From assembly GCA_964519835.1 (NCBI GenBank), contig CAZFLD010000003.1, positions 1-64,000 of the forward strand: DNA of 64,000 nucleotides, written 5' to 3'. Source of the DNA: CAZFLD01 sp964519835 (lineage in GTDB: Bacteria; Spirochaetota; Spirochaetia; DSM-27196; CAZFLD01). Of this stretch, positions 8,477 to 16,574 are shown piece after piece. The notes beneath the pieces are model-generated. The model was not told where the DNA came from. It saw only the letters and a list, made by a program, of their open reading frames with translations, and did not search any database. Within the stretch, counting starts at the first letter, position 1. The number at the start of each line of letters is the position of its first letter. The position numbers and the translations under genes are program-made.

Positions 8477-9910
8477 TCAAAGCGCAAACGCCAACTCGAG
8501 ATCGGCCGTCATGTCACAGAGCTGCTTGAGGAAGCGGCCCGCCGGCGCCCCGTCAACGGCCTGATGGTCGATGGTAAGTGAGAGTCCGATCGACGGAATA
8601 AACACAGTCTCGCCGTCGGCAAGGCGCGGTCTTGGCTCGATCGAACAGACACCGAGGATTGCCGCCTGCGGCGGGTTCAACACGGGCGTGAACATTTCGA
8701 TGCCAAGACTGCCGAGGTTTGTTACCGTAAACGTAGCTCCGCCCAACTCGTCCGGTGCGGCCGTACCCTCCTGGCAGGCCTTGCTTAGTCGCTTTGCTTC
8801 GGTCGAGATTTCCTTTAGCGAGAGGCGATCGGCGAAGCGGATGGTCGGAACCATCAGCCCGCGGGATGTGTCCACGGCAAAACCGAGGTGAACATGTGAG
8901 AATCGAACGATAGTTTCGCCGTGGAAATGTGCGTTGAGCTCGGGAAAAAGCGGCAGGGTGCGTGAAACCGAGTACAAGACAAGGTCGTTGATAGTAATCC
9001 CGTTTACTCCGAGAGAATCATCCGCGGCCTTGTACCGCTTTCTCCACGCCAAAAGCTTCCGCGCATCCGCGGAGGCGTGCATCGTAAGCTGTGCCGTGGA
9101 CGACAACGACGTATGCATCCGTTCCGCGATAACCTTGCGAACGCCTTTCACGGCGATCTCCTCGGTTGGACCGGGGAAAGCCAAGTCCGCCACACCGCCC
9201 GGCCGGCCCGCGGCGCCACCCAGCGCGGCCGCAAACGCAGCGGCCCCTGCGCCGGTACGCGCCTCCGTCCCTTCGGACGTGGTCAGGTCATTGGTAGTGA
9301 CGCGCCCGCCGACGCCTGTACCGACCGCCGGCGCAGTCATACCCTTTTCCACCATGGCCGCCCGTGCGGCGGGTGTTGCCGGTGCCTTGTCGCCAACCGC
9401 TTTCAGGACGTCCCGTTCGATCACACGGCCGCTCGGACCTGATCCGAAGAGTGTTGAAGGATCGAGACCGTATGCCGCCGCCATGTTGCGGGCCCGCGGA
9501 GAAACCGCTCCGGATTCCGCGGCAGGCGCGTTCGCAGCCGTAGCACCACCGGAGCTCGCAGGGGAAGGTGGCGCCTGGGGTGCCTCGGCCGTCTGCCGCG
9601 GCTCGGGCGCTGCGCTCCCCTGGGCATCTGCACCGCCGCCTGCAGCGCTCGGCGTCGCGGGAACTTCTTCGCCATCCGTGCCGATCATTGCAATCACCGA
9701 GAGAACCGGCACGTCATCGCCCTCCTCGGCGTATTTCGCAAGCAGTGTGCCGGAGGCAGTCGCCTCCACCTCAAAGGTGGCCTTGTCGGTTTCGACCTCC
9801 ACAACGACCTCGCCCTTCAAAACGGCGTCTCCGACGCTTTTTTTCCATTCGACGATGATGCAGCTCTCTACCGACTGCCCCTGTCGGGGCAAAATCAATT
9901 CGCTAGCCAT
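8477..9910 (-). CDS. 2-oxoacid dehydrogenase E2 with one lipoyl and two subunit-binding-like domains
   Basis: The 477-residue acyltransferase starts with a lipoyl domain; the lipoylated Lys is probably residue 43 in ETDKATFEVE. A Pro/Ala-rich linker (about 82-132) is followed by a peripheral subunit-binding domain (about 136-170, GSGPSGRVIERD). A second segment with the same pattern follows (about 178-210, GTGVGGRVTTNDL). The catalytic domain ends with DHQAVDGAPAG (HxxxDG). The E2 core carries acyl groups from the fused E1 and binds E3, both encoded downstream. It is 24 nt from the DeoR-family gene, so these two are very likely co-transcribed. One binding domain is typical; two are less usual. 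Confidence 0.95.
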   Translation of the reverse strand: MASELILPRQGQSVESCIIVEWKKSVGDAVLKGEVVVEVETDKATFEVEATASGTLLAKYAEEGDDVPVLSVIAMIGTDGEEVPATPSAAGGGADAQGSAAPEPRQTAEAPQAPPSPASSGGATAANAPAAESGAVSPRARNMAAAYGLDPSTLFGSGPSGRVIERDVLKAVGDKAPATPAARAAMVEKGMTAPAVGTGVGGRVTTNDLTTSEGTEARTGAGAAAFAAALGGAAGRPGGVADLAFPGPTEEIAVKGVRKVIAERMHTSLSSTAQLTMHASADARKLLAWRKRYKAADDSLGVNGITINDLVLYSVSRTLPLFPELNAHFHGETIVRFSHVHLGFAVDTSRGLMVPTIRFADRLSLKEISTEAKRLSKACQEGTAAPDELGGATFTVTNLGSLGIEMFTPVLNPPQAAILGVCSIEPRPRLADGETVFIPSIGLSLTIDHQAVDGAPAGRFLKQLCDMTADLELAFAL

Positions 9911-9934
9911 GTCTAAGCCTCCGTCTGTATTCCA

Positions 9935-10690
9935 TCAAACCAAGCGTAGATCCACTCCCAGGTCGGTGATCTCAACCCGGTGGGCGGTCCGGATCCCGGC
10001 ATCCGAGATTAGGATGTCTACCTCACTCAAATGCAGCACGTTTACAAATCCGTGCTTTCCATACTTCGAGCTGTCGGCCACCACCACCGTTTTGTCCGCC
10101 AGGGCGGCCATCGACCTTACTATCTCCGCGCCTTCCACGAGATGGGTCGTGAGTCCGGCTTCAGCCGAGAAGCCGTCCGTGCCCACAAATGCAAGGTGGA
10201 CGTGGAATCGCTTTATCTGTTCCAGGGCGGCAGGACCTACAAAGGATTCGGTTTCCGGACGAAACTCACCACCAATCTGAGTGAGCAGAATCCCTGGGTT
10301 GGCCCGCGCGTAGGGAATCACCAAGGCCGAGTTGGAGACGATCTTCACGTTGCGTCGGCCGAGCAAAAAGCGAGCAATCTCTGCCGTCGTGGTACCTGCT
10401 TCGACCATCACCGTGTCGCCGTCTTGGATAAGCTCCGCTGCGGCGCGGGCAATGCGGGTCTTCTCCACCGTCCGTTGCTTCTGCCGCTCGATGACATCGG
10501 GATGAAAGGCCGGCGCAGCTCCGCCCCAGGTCCGGACGATCACACCTTTCTCCGCCAGACCGTTGAGCGTGGTCCGGACCGTCACCGGCGACACGGCAAG
10601 TGCCTTGCTCAACGAGGTGACGGTCACGGATTCGTCACTCATGATGAGGTCGAGGGTCTCACGTTCGCGGGCGCTGAGCTTTTGAATCAC
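9935..10690 (-). CDS. DeoR-family transcriptional regulator
   Basis: The 251-residue repressor-type protein has a winged helix-turn-helix at about residues 8-58 (SLSKALAVSPVTVRTTLNGL). A DeoR sensor domain follows, with the conserved phosphate-sugar-binding segment EAGTTTAEIA and the ADSSKYGKHGF motif. The start is GTG, with AAAGG about 11 nt upstream. Family members usually sense a phosphorylated sugar or polyol. Here the gene heads an operon that continues with E2, E3 and E1, so it probably controls this dehydrogenase complex as well as itself. Phased TTTCGAA-type repeats cover its start region. The effector cannot be inferred from sequence. Confidence 0.93.
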   Translation of the reverse strand: MIQKLSARERETLDLIMSDESVTVTSLSKALAVSPVTVRTTLNGLAEKGVIVRTWGGAAPAFHPDVIERQKQRTVEKTRIARAAAELIQDGDTVMVEAGTTTAEIARFLLGRRNVKIVSNSALVIPYARANPGILLTQIGGEFRPETESFVGPAALEQIKRFHVHLAFVGTDGFSAEAGLTTHLVEGAEIVRSMAALADKTVVVADSSKYGKHGFVNVLHLSEVDILISDAGIRTAHRVEITDLGVDLRLV

Positions 10691-10742
10691 TTTCGAAATA
10701 CCTTTGAATTGCTTTCGATTGTATTTCGAATCGCCTGCGAAT
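10681..10742 (-). promoter_or_regulatory. Helically phased repeat array, probable DeoR operator
   Basis: Variants of one heptamer recur at 10681 (TTTGAAT), 10691 (TTTCGAA), 10703 (TTTGAAT), 10713 (TTTCGAT), 10724 (TTTCGAA) and about 10736 (CTGCGAA). The spacing is 10-12 bases, one helical turn. Known DeoR-family operators are often such phased direct repeats, so autoregulation of the adjacent gene and its operon is the natural reading. The first copy lies inside the coding start. Confidence 0.65.
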
Positions 10743-10809
10743 GCAATACCTCTGTTGACTTCTCCGTAGTCCCCGCTGTACTCCCCTTTTGGGGGGATAC
10801 AAAGAGTGG

Positions 10810-10841
10810 AAAAAAGGCCGCCCTGATCGCTCAGGGCGGCC
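10810..10841 (-). terminator. Intrinsic terminator of fucI
   Basis: A perfect 11-bp stem GGCCGCCCTGA/TCAGGGCGGCC with a four-base loop (10816-10841) is followed on the minus strand by six U (10810-10815). It lies 49 nt beyond the fucI stop and insulates fucI from the deoR operon. Confidence 0.92.
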
Positions 10842-10890
10842 GGGCGTGTCGCGTTATTGCAAAAACGTTTCGCGCTGCTGCAAATACGTG

Positions 10891-12702
10891 TTATTTGTAA
10901 AGTGGCCCGAAGTTGGCGCAGGCCAGGTAGTCGGATCCCTCGAGATCCATGCCGAACATGCTCCAGGCGGCGGGTCGGTAGACCTGCTCTTCCGGTACGT
11001 TGTGCATGTTGACCGGAATACGAAGCATAGATGCCAAGGAGATAAGGTCGGCCCCGATGTGTCCGTAGCTAATCGCGCCGTGGTTCGCCCCCCAGGCGGC
11101 CATCACGGAGTATACGTCGCGAAAACGGGGAGAGTCGGTGAGGCGGGGAACAAACCAGGTAGTGGGCCACGTTGGATTTGTTCTGGCATCGAGCACGTCG
11201 TGCATCTCCTCATTTATATCGACGGTCCACCCTTCGGCGATCTGAATAACCGGCCCAAGGCCGGCGACCAGGTTGATTCTGCTCATTGTCACGGGGATAC
11301 CGCCGCGTGTGAGGAAATCCGTTGAGTAGCCACCACCACGGAAGTATTCGAGCATGGCCGGCGGAAAGAGGGTGGCGTCGAGACACTTGCCCGCTTCCTC
11401 CGGAGTGATGTCCCAGTACGGCTTGAGTGCCGGCTTACCGTCGACCTCCTGTTGGCCGGTTCCGTCGAGTGCGGTTGATCCGGAATTGATCAAGTGGATA
11501 AGACCATTTTCTGCCCGACCGGTGGGGGTGTGCCCCGTCACTCGCTTGATGGCATCGGGACTCCAGTAGGTACGGACATCGGAGAAGATCTGGGCGGTGC
11601 CGGTAAGAAGGTGTCCAAAGAGCATCGAGACACCGTTTAGGCTGTCGTTCTCCGTGGCGAAGACAAACGCCTCTCGGATGCCGTTCCAGTCGAAGCTGGT
11701 GTTCAAGACCGTCTCGGTGAAGTCGCCGTTGGGTCGGAAATCCGTCCAGTGGCGCTGCCCCTGGAAGCCGCCGGCGATTGCGTTGTGCCCCATGGCTTCC
11801 TCGCCGAAGCCCATGTCGGCCAGTTTGGGATTCCCCACCATCAGGTCGCGCGTCACTAACGTCATCTTAACGACGTATTCCCACTCGCGGTCCTTCTGCT
11901 CACGGGAGTGTTGTTTTTCCTTCTCGTTGAGGTCCGGACCTTCCTTGCAATTGGCCTTGGTCCAAGCCAGGGCCGCTTTGTATTCAGCCTTGTCGTAGAT
12001 CTCTTCTTCGATCCGGCGGGCGATCTCGCTCATGTCGACGTACTCATTACGCATACCGAGGTACTTCTGGAAAAAGTTCTCGTTGACAATCGATCCACCA
12101 ATTCCCATCGAAACGGAACCGACCGAAAGGTACGACTTGCCCTGCATCTCGGCGACGGCAAGTCCGGACCGGGCAAAACGCAGGACTTTTTCCTGCACGT
12201 CGGGGGGGATCGCTTTGTCGCCCGAGTCCTGAACGTCACGGCCGTAGATTCCGAAGGCCGGCAAGCCCTTTTGATTGTGGGCCGCCAGTACAGCCGCCAA
12301 ATAGACGGCGCCGGGTCTCTCGGTACCGTTGAATCCCCAAACGGCCTTTGGTCGAGTCGGGTTCATGTCCATCGTTTCGCTGCCGTAGCACCAGCAGGGC
12401 GTTACCGTGAGCGAGACTCCTACGCCCTCGCGCACAAACTTGTCTTCGCATCTCGCCGACTCGGCCACGCCACCGATTGTTCCGTCGGCAATAACACACT
12501 CGACTTTGTGGCCGTTTGTATGACGGAGGTTGTCTTCAAGGAACCTGGCGGCGGACTTTGCCATTTCCATTGTTTGCTTTTCCAAAGACTCGCGGACGCC
12601 GCCGAGGCGCCCGTCAATGGTGGGACGAATTCCGATTTTTGGCAAATCTCCCTCGAGTCGGTTTGTCGGTTCTAGAACCCGTATGTTGCTTGTGTCGGCC
12701 AT
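10891..12702 (-). CDS. fucI: L-fucose isomerase
   Basis: The 603-residue enzyme interconverts L-fucose and L-fuculose (and often D-arabinose and D-ribulose), the first step of L-fucose catabolism. Length and sequence follow the hexameric Mn2+-dependent family. The metal/catalytic Glu and Asp are seen as Glu351 (ATENDSLNG) and Asp375 (FSDVRTYWSP), with the conserved His in HGAISYGHIG near the C-terminus. The ATG at 12702 is chosen because AAGGAG sits just upstream; the open frame continues upstream to 12927 but runs through the promoter. No kinase, aldolase or transporter lies beside it, so the pathway is completed elsewhere. A LacI-type operator and a strong promoter precede it, and a terminator follows it. 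Confidence 0.97.
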   Translation of the reverse strand: MADTSNIRVLEPTNRLEGDLPKIGIRPTIDGRLGGVRESLEKQTMEMAKSAARFLEDNLRHTNGHKVECVIADGTIGGVAESARCEDKFVREGVGVSLTVTPCWCYGSETMDMNPTRPKAVWGFNGTERPGAVYLAAVLAAHNQKGLPAFGIYGRDVQDSGDKAIPPDVQEKVLRFARSGLAVAEMQGKSYLSVGSVSMGIGGSIVNENFFQKYLGMRNEYVDMSEIARRIEEEIYDKAEYKAALAWTKANCKEGPDLNEKEKQHSREQKDREWEYVVKMTLVTRDLMVGNPKLADMGFGEEAMGHNAIAGGFQGQRHWTDFRPNGDFTETVLNTSFDWNGIREAFVFATENDSLNGVSMLFGHLLTGTAQIFSDVRTYWSPDAIKRVTGHTPTGRAENGLIHLINSGSTALDGTGQQEVDGKPALKPYWDITPEEAGKCLDATLFPPAMLEYFRGGGYSTDFLTRGGIPVTMSRINLVAGLGPVIQIAEGWTVDINEEMHDVLDARTNPTWPTTWFVPRLTDSPRFRDVYSVMAAWGANHGAISYGHIGADLISLASMLRIPVNMHNVPEEQVYRPAAWSMFGMDLEGSDYLACANFGPLYK

Positions 12703-12759
12703 GGTAATCTCCTTGTGTTTCCAAGCCTTTTGGATCAGTCTCTTTTTGTTGTGCCTCCG

Positions 12760-12773
12760 TGCAATCGTTTGCA
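12760..12773 (-). promoter_or_regulatory. LacI-type operator upstream of fucI
   Basis: TGCAATCGTTTGCA fits the LacI/GalR-family pattern TGnAAnCGnTTnCA with a central CG. It lies about 5-18 nt after the predicted transcription start of fucI, where a bound repressor would block transcription. A LacI-family gene is encoded at 14334-15323. Confidence 0.78.
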
Positions 12774-12784
12774 CAACATCGCCG

Positions 12785-12813
12785 ATTGTACCATGGGTCG
12801 CGTGTGCTATCAA
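12785..12813 (-). promoter_or_regulatory. Sigma70-type promoter of fucI
   Basis: Read on the minus strand, the -35 box is TTGATA (12808-12813) and the -10 box TACAAT (12785-12790), with an optimal 17-nt spacer. The leader to the fucI ATG would be about 75 nt and contains the LacI-type operator. Confidence 0.78.
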
Positions 12814-12955
12814 TAAAATCGCGGCCAAACGGGCGACCCCGGTTGCGCCGGGTAGCCGGGAAGTAAAAGCCGCGCCACTTATGCCACCTCCATCGCTGAA
12901 GCCGGGCGCTCCGCCTTCCACGAGCACGGTTGCCGCAAAAACTCCTGTGCCGGGA

Positions 12956-12961
12956 TATAAT
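12956..12961 (+). promoter_or_regulatory. Possible -10 box for the DUF2330 gene
   Basis: A perfect TATAAT lies 17 nt upstream of the DUF2330 ATG. The nearest -35-like TTGCCG (12930-12935) is 20 nt away, too far for a strong promoter, so the assignment is tentative. Confidence 0.35.
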
Positions 12962-12977
12962 TCGAACGGGGGTCGCG

Positions 12978-14393
12978 ATGAAATACCATGCGCTGTGTCT
13001 TGTTCTCTGCTTGGCTGTTTTTTTGGCAGTAGATTCTGTTTACGCCGACGGCGGGTACTTTCCTCGAGTCGAGGTCACCCAGGAGACGGTCGAAGCGTAT
13101 CGGGAGGACGCGCAGCGCGCCTTCCTCTTTTACGACGCGAGTTCCGGCAAACAGCGGCTTGTGTTGGATGTTCGTACGGCGGCGTTTAGTGGTGACTTTG
13201 TTTGGCTCGTACCGATTCCCCATGTACCTGATGATCCCGCTGCATTCCTTGGCTCGGAGGTATCGGAAGTGTCCGCCGACGGATTCGACGATCTCGCCGC
13301 AATCACGGACCCTGACGTCACCCTTGTGATTCACGAGGTGCGCGAGCCGTATGCTTCCACGGGGTTTTCCTTTGCGTGTGCCCCTGCGGCGCCGGGAAAC
13401 ACTACGGCTGAAACCTCGGAGCAGGATCTGGATTCGACCGATGATACCTGGGCCCAACGCTCGACGGATTCCTATGCGCTGTCGTTGTATACCGGTGACG
13501 ACTTTGATCAGTTTGTCAACAATGTCTCGACGGACATCGGCGCCGGAACCGCGAGCGCCGTGGCGGCAGGCCGCGACGCACTCGAGGGGTATTTTGACGC
13601 TACGCTCCTCCAAGACGACGGGATTCCGGGTCCTTTCTCTATGCTTATCCTCGAAGGGACGCGCCAGGATGAGATCGCTTCGTCGCCTGCCGTCCGCCTC
13701 GATTACCCTACCGACGCGCCGTTTTTCGCCCTTACCGTTTCGCAGGTCGGCTTTGAAGAACACATGGATGTGGCGGTGTTCACGGCCGGTCCGTTGCCGG
13801 TGTTTCCCACGGCCGGCAGCATTCCGTTTCTGGCGGAGATCGATTTCTTAGACGGCACGTATGTTTTTGGCTATGGGTACGATTATTGGTTCTACTATCC
13901 CCCTGACTACTACGAACCCGTTGGGTTTGTGAGTGCGTCCTCCCTGGAGGGAAGCGGTTTTGATACAAGGGTGGAAGAGCTGCTCGGCGAGGTTCGTGCT
14001 GAGATGGGGCGTATCGGTTTGGCCGCAGAGCATCGCTCGCTCCAATGGACGGCGGACATGCCATATCTCGACGGCCTGGAAAGCGCCGCGGCGTCGCTGG
14101 TGTTGGCAAAGTACTCACGTGTGTACGGGAGCGCGGCCGACTTGGAAGACATTGTGTTCACAACACCGGACCCGGCCGAAACGCCGGTCCAGGAGCTTTA
14201 TCGCTCGTTTTCGGGACATATTCGGGTCCACGCCGCGGTCCACGCGGATTGGGAGCAGGCACCGACGGGAAGTGCGGACCTGAGCTTCCTGTTGGCCCTT
14301 GTTTTCCCGGCCGGCATCGCAGTAAAAAAGCGGCTATCCCGGTCGTCGCTCCACGATTGTCGTGGCAAGTCGGTGCACCCGCGGCGGCGATGA
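12978..14393 (+). CDS. Secreted DUF2330-family protein
   Basis: The 471-residue protein starts with a typical signal peptide (about residues 1-23, ending VYA before DGGYF). The N-terminal half shows the DUF2330 pattern: an exported Gly/Phe start, a strand-rich FLFYD...RLVLDVR block and WLVPIPHVP. A Tyr-rich stretch (GYGYDYWFYYPPDYYEP) lies near the middle. A hydrophobic segment followed by Lys/Arg (about 450-460) could anchor the C-terminus. The function of DUF2330 is unknown. The ATG at 12978 is chosen because it creates the signal peptide; the upstream open frame adds only unrelated residues. Its last 60 nt overlap the convergent LacI-family gene. Confidence 0.8.
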   Translation: MKYHALCLVLCLAVFLAVDSVYADGGYFPRVEVTQETVEAYREDAQRAFLFYDASSGKQRLVLDVRTAAFSGDFVWLVPIPHVPDDPAAFLGSEVSEVSADGFDDLAAITDPDVTLVIHEVREPYASTGFSFACAPAAPGNTTAETSEQDLDSTDDTWAQRSTDSYALSLYTGDDFDQFVNNVSTDIGAGTASAVAAGRDALEGYFDATLLQDDGIPGPFSMLILEGTRQDEIASSPAVRLDYPTDAPFFALTVSQVGFEEHMDVAVFTAGPLPVFPTAGSIPFLAEIDFLDGTYVFGYGYDYWFYYPPDYYEPVGFVSASSLEGSGFDTRVEELLGEVRAEMGRIGLAAEHRSLQWTADMPYLDGLESAAASLVLAKYSRVYGSAADLEDIVFTTPDPAETPVQELYRSFSGHIRVHAAVHADWEQAPTGSADLSFLLALVFPAGIAVKKRLSRSSLHDCRGKSVHPRRR

Positions 14394-15323
14394 GTCGGTT
14401 CCGTCGATTCGTGACACGAGAATCCGTGCCGCACGGCGCCCGATTTCGGCTACCGGCTGGCGGATCGTCAGGGCCGCCGGGCCGGGCACGGAGGTCAAAT
14501 CAAGATCGTCGAAACCGGCAAGCAGCACATCGTTGATGCCGCCGTGCTCATACAGGCGTCGTGCGGCCCCGATTTGCATAAAGTAATTGGCCACAAACAC
14601 AACTTCAGGCAAGGGCGAGTGGGACAAAAGTCTCCCCATGGCTCGGTAGCCGCCGGTGACGTGAAAATCTTCGAGGACAACAAGATCTGTCGGCAGGCGC
14701 ACACCGGCCGCTGAGATCGCCTCCTCGAATCCAAGATAGCGCTCGTTAGCGGTTGTCAATTGGGGATCGCCGCCTATAAAACCGAATCGTCTGTAGCCTC
14801 GCTCGAGGAGCGCCGTGACCGCGGCCCTTGTGCCGCCGCGGTTGTCGACCAACACGGCGTCGCACAAAAGGCCTCGTACAAGGCGGTCCACCAGCACCAG
14901 GGGAGTGCCGCCCTCAACCAGCGCCTTAAGGTGCGGCCCTTCGGGACCGGCCGGTGCCACAATCATGCCGTCGACCCACTGTTCCAGCAGAAGAGCTACG
15001 CGGGAGGCTTCGCGCGCGACATCTTCGTTGGAGTTGCAGATGATCATGTTGTAGCCACAGCGTTGCAGCTCGTCCTCCACGCCCTGCGCGACACTCATAA
15101 AAAAGTCGTTGGCAATCTCGGGCGTCACAAAACCGACGATACGCGTTTGTCTCAGCTTGAGGCTGCGTGCAACCGCGTTGATCTTGTAGTCGAGATCCCG
15201 CACGCTCTCGAGGACACGCGTACGTGTTTCCTTTGTGATTCGGCCGTCGTTGTTCAAGACGCGCGAGACGGTTGAGACCGACACTCCCGCGGCTTCCGCC
15301 ACATCGCGAAGAGTCTTTGCCAC
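14334..15323 (-). CDS. LacI/GalR-family transcriptional regulator
   Basis: The 329-residue protein has the N-terminal LacI helix-turn-helix (TLRDVAEAAGVSVSTVSRVL, residues 4-23) and a hinge (about 45-60). A periplasmic-binding-protein-like effector domain follows, with GGDPQLTTANERYLGF and LLAGFDDL. The start is GTG, preceded by GGAAAG. Such proteins usually repress sugar genes and release DNA when a sugar binds. A matching operator stands in front of fucI, 1.6 kb away, making fucI a likely target. The sugar is not determined; L-fucose or L-fuculose is a guess from context. Its stop overlaps the convergent DUF2330 gene by 60 nt. Confidence 0.95.
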   Translation of the reverse strand: MAKTLRDVAEAAGVSVSTVSRVLNNDGRITKETRTRVLESVRDLDYKINAVARSLKLRQTRIVGFVTPEIANDFFMSVAQGVEDELQRCGYNMIICNSNEDVAREASRVALLLEQWVDGMIVAPAGPEGPHLKALVEGGTPLVLVDRLVRGLLCDAVLVDNRGGTRAAVTALLERGYRRFGFIGGDPQLTTANERYLGFEEAISAAGVRLPTDLVVLEDFHVTGGYRAMGRLLSHSPLPEVVFVANYFMQIGAARRLYEHGGINDVLLAGFDDLDLTSVPGPAALTIRQPVAEIGRRAARILVSRIDGTDSSPPRVHRLATTIVERRPG

Positions 15324-15428
15324 CGGCTTTCCAGCTTGCAGCCTCGATCTGAAGGCGGTCCGCTGTCAAGCTCTCTCTTTGGCTCTCTATTGGGTTTGGG
15401 CTTCCATTCCGGCTTTCCCGGTCCGGGG

Positions 15429-15737
15429 CTATTTAATCACCAGCTCGTTGCGCACTGAGATCTCATCGTTTGTATTTGTGGTGACGATCTGTTCTATCCG
15501 GTCCTTGACCTTTTCATCCGGAGCGTGACCAACGATGGTAATCACGGGATCTGTGCCTTTGCGCTCTGCCGTGACGGAGATCGCTGCAGGATCCCTCACG
15601 TATGGGTCTTCGTTAACGGCCTTGTTCAACTCGCGCACGAGCTCTTCGGCCTCCATGTCCTTCCACGACTTCTGCATAAAGTAGTAACCTATAACGGGTG
15701 TCGGATAATTGGTTCCTGACCCTGAAATTCCTGACAT
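15429..15737 (-). CDS. Small BON-domain-like protein
   Basis: The 102-residue protein has a Gly/Ser/Tyr-rich start (about residues 1-22), then an acidic helix. It ends in a domain (about 55-102) resembling the BON fold, with the GHAPDEKVKDRIEQIV segment followed by a short strand. BON domains bind phospholipid or mediate envelope interactions, but no signal peptide is visible here. GGAGG stands upstream of the ATG. It is divergent from the flavodoxin gene. The exact role is unknown. Confidence 0.72.
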   Translation of the reverse strand: MSGISGSGTNYPTPVIGYYFMQKSWKDMEAEELVRELNKAVNEDPYVRDPAAISVTAERKGTDPVITIVGHAPDEKVKDRIEQIVTTNTNDEISVRNELVIK

Positions 15738-15796
15738 GTGTGCCTCCTACCAATAGTCTTGCAAAAAACGTGCCGCTTTCGTACTGACGGGAGCAC

Positions 15797-15837
15797 CCAA
15801 AGGTCCGACAGCCCAAAGGCCCGAGTTTGACCAAAGG
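15797..15837 (+). repeat. Three CCAAAGG direct repeats
   Basis: CCAAAGG occurs at 15797-15803, 15813-15819 and 15831-15837 in the divergent intergenic region, directly upstream of the flavodoxin -35 box. Spacing (16 and 18 nt) is not an exact helical multiple. It may be a regulator binding array, with no known match. Confidence 0.5.
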
Positions 15838-15842
15838 TCAGA

Positions 15843-15871
15843 TTGACACCGTCAACCTCATATATTATTAC
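15843..15871 (+). promoter_or_regulatory. Promoter of the flavodoxin gene
   Basis: TTGACA (15843-15848) and TATTAC (15866-15871) are separated by 17 nt. The -35 box is part of a short inverted repeat TTGAC-ACC-GTCAA (15844-15856 region), a possible operator. The start codon is about 70 nt downstream. Confidence 0.6.
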
Positions 15872-15944
15872 TCTATCGAACCTCGAGTCATATCGACACC
15901 CTCGTTCCACACTCGGCCAACTGAGTCCGGCTTCAGGAGGAGTA

Positions 15945-16454
15945 ATGGCACGCATCGGCATCGTCTACGGTTCATCTACGGGCAACACGAGAGATGTATG
16001 CCAAACGCTTCAGAAGCTCTTCGGAGAGGGCGAGGCCGATCTCTTCGACGTCAAAGACGTCGAGGAGGGAGTGTTCGACGACCATAAAGCGTTTGTTCTT
16101 GCAACGTCGACTTGGGGTGCTGGAGATCTCCAGGACGATTGGGAGGACTTTTTCCCGCGATTGGACTCGGTGGACCTCCGGGGTAAGCGCATTGCCATAC
16201 TGGCGCTGGGCGATCAGAATAACTATCCTGATACGTTTGTCGATTGCATTTCGCTCCTGGCGGAAAAGGTTCTGGAGCGGGGTGGTATGGTGGTCGGTGA
16301 GACCTCGCCTGAAGGATACACGTTTCAGGCGTCAAAGGCGGTCCAGCGTGGTAAATTTCTGGGTCTGGTTATTGACGAAGACAACCAAAGCGATAAAACT
16401 CAAGAACGACTACGCAGCTGGGTGAACCGGCTCAAAAAAGACTTGCTCTCATAA
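15945..16454 (+). CDS. Flavodoxin
   Basis: The 170-residue protein is a long-chain flavodoxin, a small FMN electron carrier that can replace ferredoxin. The phosphate-binding loop GSSTGNT is at residues 9-15. The ring-contact loops follow: STWGAGDLQDDWEDF (with Trp) and LGDQNNYPDTF (with Tyr), plus a C-terminal GYTFQASKAV segment typical of the family. The start is set by AGGAGG five nt before the ATG; the frame is open further upstream but crosses the promoter. Partners are not encoded nearby. Regulation by iron or redox state is common in the family, and the repeats upstream may reflect this. Confidence 0.96.
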   Translation: MARIGIVYGSSTGNTRDVCQTLQKLFGEGEADLFDVKDVEEGVFDDHKAFVLATSTWGAGDLQDDWEDFFPRLDSVDLRGKRIAILALGDQNNYPDTFVDCISLLAEKVLERGGMVVGETSPEGYTFQASKAVQRGKFLGLVIDEDNQSDKTQERLRSWVNRLKKDLLS

Positions 16455-16521
16455 GCGCGACCAAGGCGTCCACGGCATTTTGCGTTTTTTTCGTCGAATC
16501 ACCGCCGCTTGGCACATATCC

Positions 16522-16550
16522 TTGACAAAGAGTTGCCCCTTTGCTACCTT
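16522..16550 (+). promoter_or_regulatory. Promoter of the tRNA-secE-nusG transcript
   Basis: TTGACA (16522-16527), a 17-nt spacer, and TACCTT (16545-16550) with TGC before it lie 24 nt upstream of tRNA-Thr. It probably drives both tRNAs and the secE-nusG-rplK genes. Confidence 0.8.
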
Positions 16551-16574
16551 AGCCGGACTTTGTGCGGAGTATCT

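Noticed and set aside
12703..12927. N-terminal extension of L-fucose isomerase
   Set aside because: It would cover the promoter and operator; the ATG at 12702 has a good ribosome site and gives family length.
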